DNA of 10,809 nucleotides from JAAYYM01 sp964483155. Lineage in GTDB: Bacteria; Bacillota; Clostridia; Lachnospirales; Lachnospiraceae. A program made the position numbers and the translations under genes. Positions 7,476 through 10,809 of this stretch are shown here, one piece after another. The stretch spans positions 1-10,809 of the forward strand of contig CAZAAC010000071.1 in NCBI GenBank assembly GCA_964483155.1, read 5' to 3'. The stretch's first letter is position 1, and every line of letters begins with the position of its first letter. The notes below the pieces were generated by a model. The model was not told the DNA's origin. It saw only the letters and a list, made by a program, of their open reading frames with translations, and searched no databases.

Positions 7476-7502
7476 AAAACAAACGCTTGAGCAGTTTGTT
7501 TT
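7476..7502 (+). promoter_or_regulatory. Hairpin just before the GH31 ribosome binding site
   Basis: AAAACAAAC (7476-7484) and GTTTGTTTT (7494-7502) are perfect 9-base complementary arms around a 9-base loop (GCTTGAGCA). The element fills most of the 42 bases between the permease stop and the GH31 start, and ends just before the ribosome binding site GGGAG (7505-7509). Only four Ts follow the stem, so it would be a weak terminator; a processing or attenuation site separating transporter from enzyme expression is possible. The sequence AAACGCTT at its centre resembles the core of a CcpA cre site, but the outer positions do not match. Confidence 0.4.
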
Positions 7503-7517
7503 GCAGGGAGACTAATT

Positions 7518-9350
7518 ATGATAAAAATAGAGAAAAATAAACTTATCTATCAATACGATGCAGAAGAAGTTTGGATAGAAGCATGGGGAAAAAATGCATT
7601 CCGTATTAGAGCTATGAAATGTTCTGAAATGCCACAAAAGAACTGGGCTCTTTTAGAACAAGCAGAATGTAATACAAGTGTTGAGGCAACACAAGCCGGT
7701 ACCATTACAAATGGAAAAATATCTGCATCTATAACAAAGTATGGGAAAATTACAGTCGTTAATCAAAATAAAAAGATACTGTTAGAGGAATACTGTAGAA
7801 ACAGAAAAGATGTTACAGATAAAAAATGNNNNNNNNNNNNNNNNNNNNNNNNNNNNNNNNNNNNNNNNNNNNNNNNNNNNNNNNNNNNNNNNNNNNNNNN
7901 NNNNNNNNNNNNNNNNNNNNNNNNNNNNGGAAGAGCAGTGTTTGGTAAAAATATTATGAGTTTTGAGGCTTATGCAACTACTATTTTAGATTATTGGGTA
8001 GTAGCAGGAGATTCACCAGCAGAAATAGAAGAGGCATATGCAAATGTAACAGGAAAAGTGCCAATGATGCCGGAATATGGGTTGGGATTTTGGCAATGTA
8101 AGCTACGCTATCAAACACAGAATGAATTATTGGAAGTTGCAAGAGAATATAAGCGTCGAGAACTACCAATTGATTTAATCGTGATTGATTTCTTTCACTG
8201 GCCAAAACAGGGAGATTGGAAATTTGATTCCATATATTGGCCTGATCCAGACGCAATGATTACAGAGTTAAAACAAATGAAAATTGAGCTAATGATATCA
8301 ATATGGCCAACTGTGGATAAGACTTCGGAAAATTATGAAGAGATGTTGGAAAAAGGATATTTGATTCGTACAGAAAGAGGTTTTAGGGTCGGACTAGATT
8401 TTGAGGGCAGTACAATTCACTTTGATCCTACAAATCCTAAAGCAAGGAAGTATGTGTGGAATAAGGTAAGAGACAATTATTACCAAAAGGGAATAAAAGT
8501 ATTTTGGTTAGACGAAGCTGAACCAGAGTATTCAGTATATGATTTTGATAACTATCGATATTTTCTTGGTAACAATTTGCAGGTAGGTAACATCTATCCA
8601 CTTGAATATGCTAAAACTTTTTATGAGGGGATGCAAGAGGAAGGTCAAAATAATATAGTAAATCTCCTTCGCTGTGCATGGGCTGGTAGTCAAAAATATG
8701 GCGCACTTGTTTGGTCTGGAGATATTGCATCAAGTTTTGAAAGTATGCGAAATCAGTTAACAGCAGGTCTTAATATGGGAATTGCAGGTATTCCATGGTG
8801 GACGACTGATATCGGTGGCTTTCATGGTGGCAATCCTGATGATGAAGCATTTCGCGAATTATTTGTCAGATGGTTTCAGTGGGGAACTTTTTGCCCAGTT
8901 ATGAGATTACATGGTGACAGAGAACCGAGACAGCCTCAGTTTGGTACTACGGGAGGGGCAACATGCCGTTCCGGCGCTGCAAATGAAGTCTGGAGTTATG
9001 GCGAAAAAGTATATGAGATATGCAAAAAATATATGGAACTTCGAGAAAGAATGCGAGATTATACGAGAAGACTCATGTTAGAAGCACATGAAAAAGGTAC
9101 TCCTATTATGAGAACACTATTCTATGAATTTCCAAATGATAATAAATGTTGGGAAATTGAAGATGAATATATGTATGGAGATACTTATCTGGTTACGCCT
9201 ATATTATATGCAGGGCAAAAAGTCAGAACCGTATATTTTCCTGCAGGAGTCAACTGGAGAGAAATAGAGAGCGGTGTAATTTATACTGGAGGAGCATCCG
9301 TTCAGATTAATATTACCATAGAAGATATGCCTGTTTTTAGTAAGATATAA
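7518..9350 (+). CDS. Family GH31 alpha-glycosidase (alpha-xylosidase or alpha-glucosidase), interrupted by an assembly gap
   Basis: Retaining exo-glycosidase with no signal peptide, so expected to act in the cytoplasm on imported oligosaccharide. The start ATG has a GGGAG site (7505-7509). The N-terminal beta-sandwich begins at residue 1 and is cut by 100 Ns at 7829-7928; it resumes at GRAVFGKNIMSFEAYATTIL. The catalytic barrel starts near MMPEYGLGFWQCKLRYQ (about 8064). The nucleophile motif is FWLDEAEPEY, with the Asp codon at 8511-8513; the acid/base motif is VWSGDIASSF, with the Asp codon at 8721-8723. The substrate-site motifs GIPWWTTDIGGFHGG and MRLHGDREPRQP are also present. Both catalytic residues are therefore present. 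The W-L-D-x-x-E-P-E form differs from the W-x-D-M-N-E of classical alpha-glucosidases and from the K-T-D-F-G-E of YicI-type alpha-xylosidases, so the substrate cannot be fixed from the motif. The end at PVFSKI is early, lacking a long distal domain. The true product is probably nearer 650-670 residues, because the gap seems too small for the missing strands. Confidence 0.9.
   Translation: MIKIEKNKLIYQYDAEEVWIEAWGKNAFRIRAMKCSEMPQKNWALLEQAECNTSVEATQAGTITNGKISASITKYGKITVVNQNKKILLEEYCRNRKDVTDKKXXXXXXXXXXXXXXXXXXXXXXXXXXXXXXXXXXGRAVFGKNIMSFEAYATTILDYWVVAGDSPAEIEEAYANVTGKVPMMPEYGLGFWQCKLRYQTQNELLEVAREYKRRELPIDLIVIDFFHWPKQGDWKFDSIYWPDPDAMITELKQMKIELMISIWPTVDKTSENYEEMLEKGYLIRTERGFRVGLDFEGSTIHFDPTNPKARKYVWNKVRDNYYQKGIKVFWLDEAEPEYSVYDFDNYRYFLGNNLQVGNIYPLEYAKTFYEGMQEEGQNNIVNLLRCAWAGSQKYGALVWSGDIASSFESMRNQLTAGLNMGIAGIPWWTTDIGGFHGGNPDDEAFRELFVRWFQWGTFCPVMRLHGDREPRQPQFGTTGGATCRSGAANEVWSYGEKVYEICKKYMELRERMRDYTRRLMLEAHEKGTPIMRTLFYEFPNDNKCWEIEDEYMYGDTYLVTPILYAGQKVRTVYFPAGVNWREIESGVIYTGGASVQINITIEDMPVFSKI
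7829..7928. other. Assembly gap of 100 Ns inside the GH31 gene
   Basis: Exactly 100 undetermined bases interrupt the GH31 coding sequence after codon 103. A 100-N run is the usual placeholder for a gap of unknown length, so downstream coordinates may be shifted. The reading frame happens to continue across it, but this may be chance. The missing part should hold the strands leading to the conserved Q-R-N and G-x-L-W-N-N-P segments that normally come before the G-R-A-V-F-G-K-N stretch; from memory of the family, that is about 80 residues rather than 34. Confidence 0.95.
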
Positions 9351-9373
9351 TTGGATTTGAACCAGGAGGAAAA

Positions 9374-10809
9374 ATGAGAAAAAAGAATACATATTATGTA
9401 AAATTAAAACAAATTGAAATAAAGGATTTATTTTGGTCTGAAAAACAAAAACTAGTAACGGATGTAGTAATTCCTTATCAGGAAAAAATTTTAGACGATA
9501 AAATACCAGATATTGAAAAGAGCCATGCCTTTGCGAATTTTAGAATTGCAGCTGGCTTGGAGGACGGAGAGTTTTATGGAATGGTTTTTCAAGATAGCGA
9601 TGTTGCAAAATGGTTGGAAGCAGTTGCATATTCCTTGTGTATTAAGCCTGATAAAAAACTTGAAGAAAGAGCGGATCAAGTAATAGAAATAATTGAAAAA
9701 GCACAGCAAGAAGATGGATATCTAAATACCTATTTTACAATTAAAGAACCAGAACGAAGGTGGACAAACCTTCATGAGTGTCATGAGCTATACTGTGCAG
9801 GACATATGATGGAAGCTGCTGTTGCTTATTATGAAACAACTGGAAAAGACAAATTACTTCATGTAATGGAGAGAATGGCAGAACATATTAGAAATGTGTT
9901 TTGTAAGGAACTTTATCATGGGATTCCCGGACATCAGGAAATAGAAATTGGTTTAATGAGATTATACCACACAACAAAAAATGATAAATACAAAAAACTG
10001 GCAGAGTATTTTATTGATGAAAGAGGAAAAGATCCATTCTATTTTTTGAATGAGTTTAAAAAGCGTGGATGGAAGCATGAGATAATGGATCCTTATGATA
10101 ACAAGTATAATCAAAGTTTTGCACCAGTACGCGAACAAAGGAAAGCGGAAGGACACAGTGTAAGGGCAGTCTATATGTATACGGCAATGGCTGATCTGGC
10201 GGCCGTTAATAAAGACAAAGAATTGTTTGATGCATGTAATATGCTGTGGAATAACATAGTAAATAGCAGAATGTATATTACCGGTGGAATTGGATCAATA
10301 GCACATGGCGAAGCATTTACAGTAGATTATGATTTGCCGAATGATACAGTCTATGCGGAAACCTGTGCATCTGTAGGACTCATTTTTTTTGCTAAAAAGA
10401 TGTTGGAGATTGTGCCTTCAAATAAATATGCAGATGTGATGGAAAGAGCATTATATAACGGCGTAATTAGTGGGATGCAATTGGATGGAAAGAAATTCTT
10501 TTATGTAAATCCGCTAGAGGTAAATCCTGAGCTGTCAGGAGTGGTATCTGGATATCGACATGTTCTACCACAAAGACCTGAATGGTATAAATGCGCATGT
10601 TGTCCAACTAACGTGGCAAGATTGCTTACATCTCTTGGAACTTATGCATGGAGTGAGAACGAAGACATCATTTATTCTCATTTATATATTGGAGGAAGGG
10701 CAGAACTTAGTCATGCTACAGTATTTGTCACATCTGAGTTTCCGTGGAAGGGCAAAGTCTTATATGAAGTAAATCCAAAAGTAGATGGAGAATGTTTTAC
10801 TTTGGCAAT
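9374..10809 (+). CDS. Family GH127 beta-L-arabinofuranosidase-like protein (partial, 3' end missing)
   Basis: The frame opens at ATG 9374 behind AGGAGG (9364-9369), 23 bases after the GH31 stop, and stays open to the window edge (478 codons; related proteins have about 650). It is an (alpha/alpha)6-barrel GH127 (formerly DUF1680) enzyme. Family landmarks include DLFWSEK near the N-terminus, QEDGYLNTYF, WTNLHECHELYCAGHMMEAA, GHSVRAVYMYTAMADLA, YITGGIGS, and a C-terminal start of beta domains (EFPWKGKVLYEVNP). In the characterised enzyme HypBA1, Glu322 is the acid/base, Cys417 the nucleophile, and Glu338, Cys340, Cys417 and Cys418 bind zinc. Here Glu313 (HGEAF), Glu329 and Cys331 (YAETCAS) and Cys409-Cys410 (CACCPTN) take these places with almost identical spacing, so the active site looks complete. 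There is no signal peptide, so it is cytoplasmic. GH127 also contains other activities, such as a rhamnogalacturonan-II sugar hydrolase, so beta-L-arabinofuranosidase is the likely but not proven role. Confidence 0.92.
   Translation, partial: MRKKNTYYVKLKQIEIKDLFWSEKQKLVTDVVIPYQEKILDDKIPDIEKSHAFANFRIAAGLEDGEFYGMVFQDSDVAKWLEAVAYSLCIKPDKKLEERADQVIEIIEKAQQEDGYLNTYFTIKEPERRWTNLHECHELYCAGHMMEAAVAYYETTGKDKLLHVMERMAEHIRNVFCKELYHGIPGHQEIEIGLMRLYHTTKNDKYKKLAEYFIDERGKDPFYFLNEFKKRGWKHEIMDPYDNKYNQSFAPVREQRKAEGHSVRAVYMYTAMADLAAVNKDKELFDACNMLWNNIVNSRMYITGGIGSIAHGEAFTVDYDLPNDTVYAETCASVGLIFFAKKMLEIVPSNKYADVMERALYNGVISGMQLDGKKFFYVNPLEVNPELSGVVSGYRHVLPQRPEWYKCACCPTNVARLLTSLGTYAWSENEDIIYSHLYIGGRAELSHATVFVTSEFPWKGKVLYEVNPKVDGECFTLA

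Noticed and set aside
9318..9373. Possible frameshift truncating the GH31 C-terminus after PVFSKI
   Set aside because: Reading the other two frames past the stop gives no family-like continuation, and the next gene's ribosome binding site follows at once, so the short end is probably natural.
10560..10772. A 70-codon plus-strand open frame in the GH127 region
   Set aside because: It lies in another frame fully inside GH127, whose own frame carries the conserved CACCPTN active-site motif there.

Overview
The window looks like a piece of an AT-rich Firmicutes genome, most likely a gut Lachnospiraceae/Clostridium cluster XIVa organism. The reasons are the low GC content, strong AGGAGG-type ribosome binding sites, AGA-dominated arginine usage, the YesM/YesN two-component style, and a lipoprotein with the LLAGC lipobox followed by an Ala/Glu/Pro-rich linker. 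The taxon is an inference from style only. A run of exactly 100 Ns shows it comes from a draft, scaffolded assembly. All genes seen are on the + strand.

Layout. Positions 2-109 hold the last 35 codons of an AraC-type regulator. Positions 205-633 hold a pyridoxamine-5'-phosphate-oxidase-like flavoprotein gene broken by one in-frame TAA codon. A long perfect inverted repeat with a T tract (665-717) closes this left-hand part. From 773 onward there is one coherent glycan-utilisation locus: a YesM-type sensor histidine kinase (773-2608), a YesN-type response regulator with a C-terminal AraC domain (2626-4167), a probable promoter region (4168-4266), a lipoprotein sugar-binding protein (4267-5577), two ABC permeases overlapping by 4 bases (5725-6627 and 6624-7475), a family GH31 alpha-glycosidase interrupted by the assembly gap (7518-9350), and a family GH127 protein (beta-L-arabinofuranosidase type) that runs off the right end (9374-10809+). 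No intergenic stretch exceeds 150 bases, so there is no large unexplained non-coding region.

How the genes fit together (inference). The membrane kinase senses an extracellular cue, perhaps a sugar or a ligand-bound binding protein, and phosphorylates Asp54 of the response regulator, which then probably activates the transporter promoter just downstream of it. The binding protein captures an oligosaccharide at the membrane and the two permeases import it. No ATPase is encoded in the window, so a shared MsmK-type ATPase is probably used. GH31 and GH127 have no signal peptide and so should act in the cytoplasm, trimming the imported oligosaccharide from its non-reducing end. A GH31 alpha-xylosidase or alpha-glucosidase next to a GH127 beta-L-arabinofuranosidase suggests a plant-derived oligosaccharide with beta-L-arabinofuranosyl caps. 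Arabinosylated (solanaceous-type) xyloglucan fragments are one concrete candidate.

The family assignments are ordinary. I did not find an obviously new kind of system. The points most worth a second look are the predicted substrate of the GH31/GH127 pair, the single-stop interruption of the flavoprotein gene, the probably under-sized gap in GH31, and the intercistronic hairpins.
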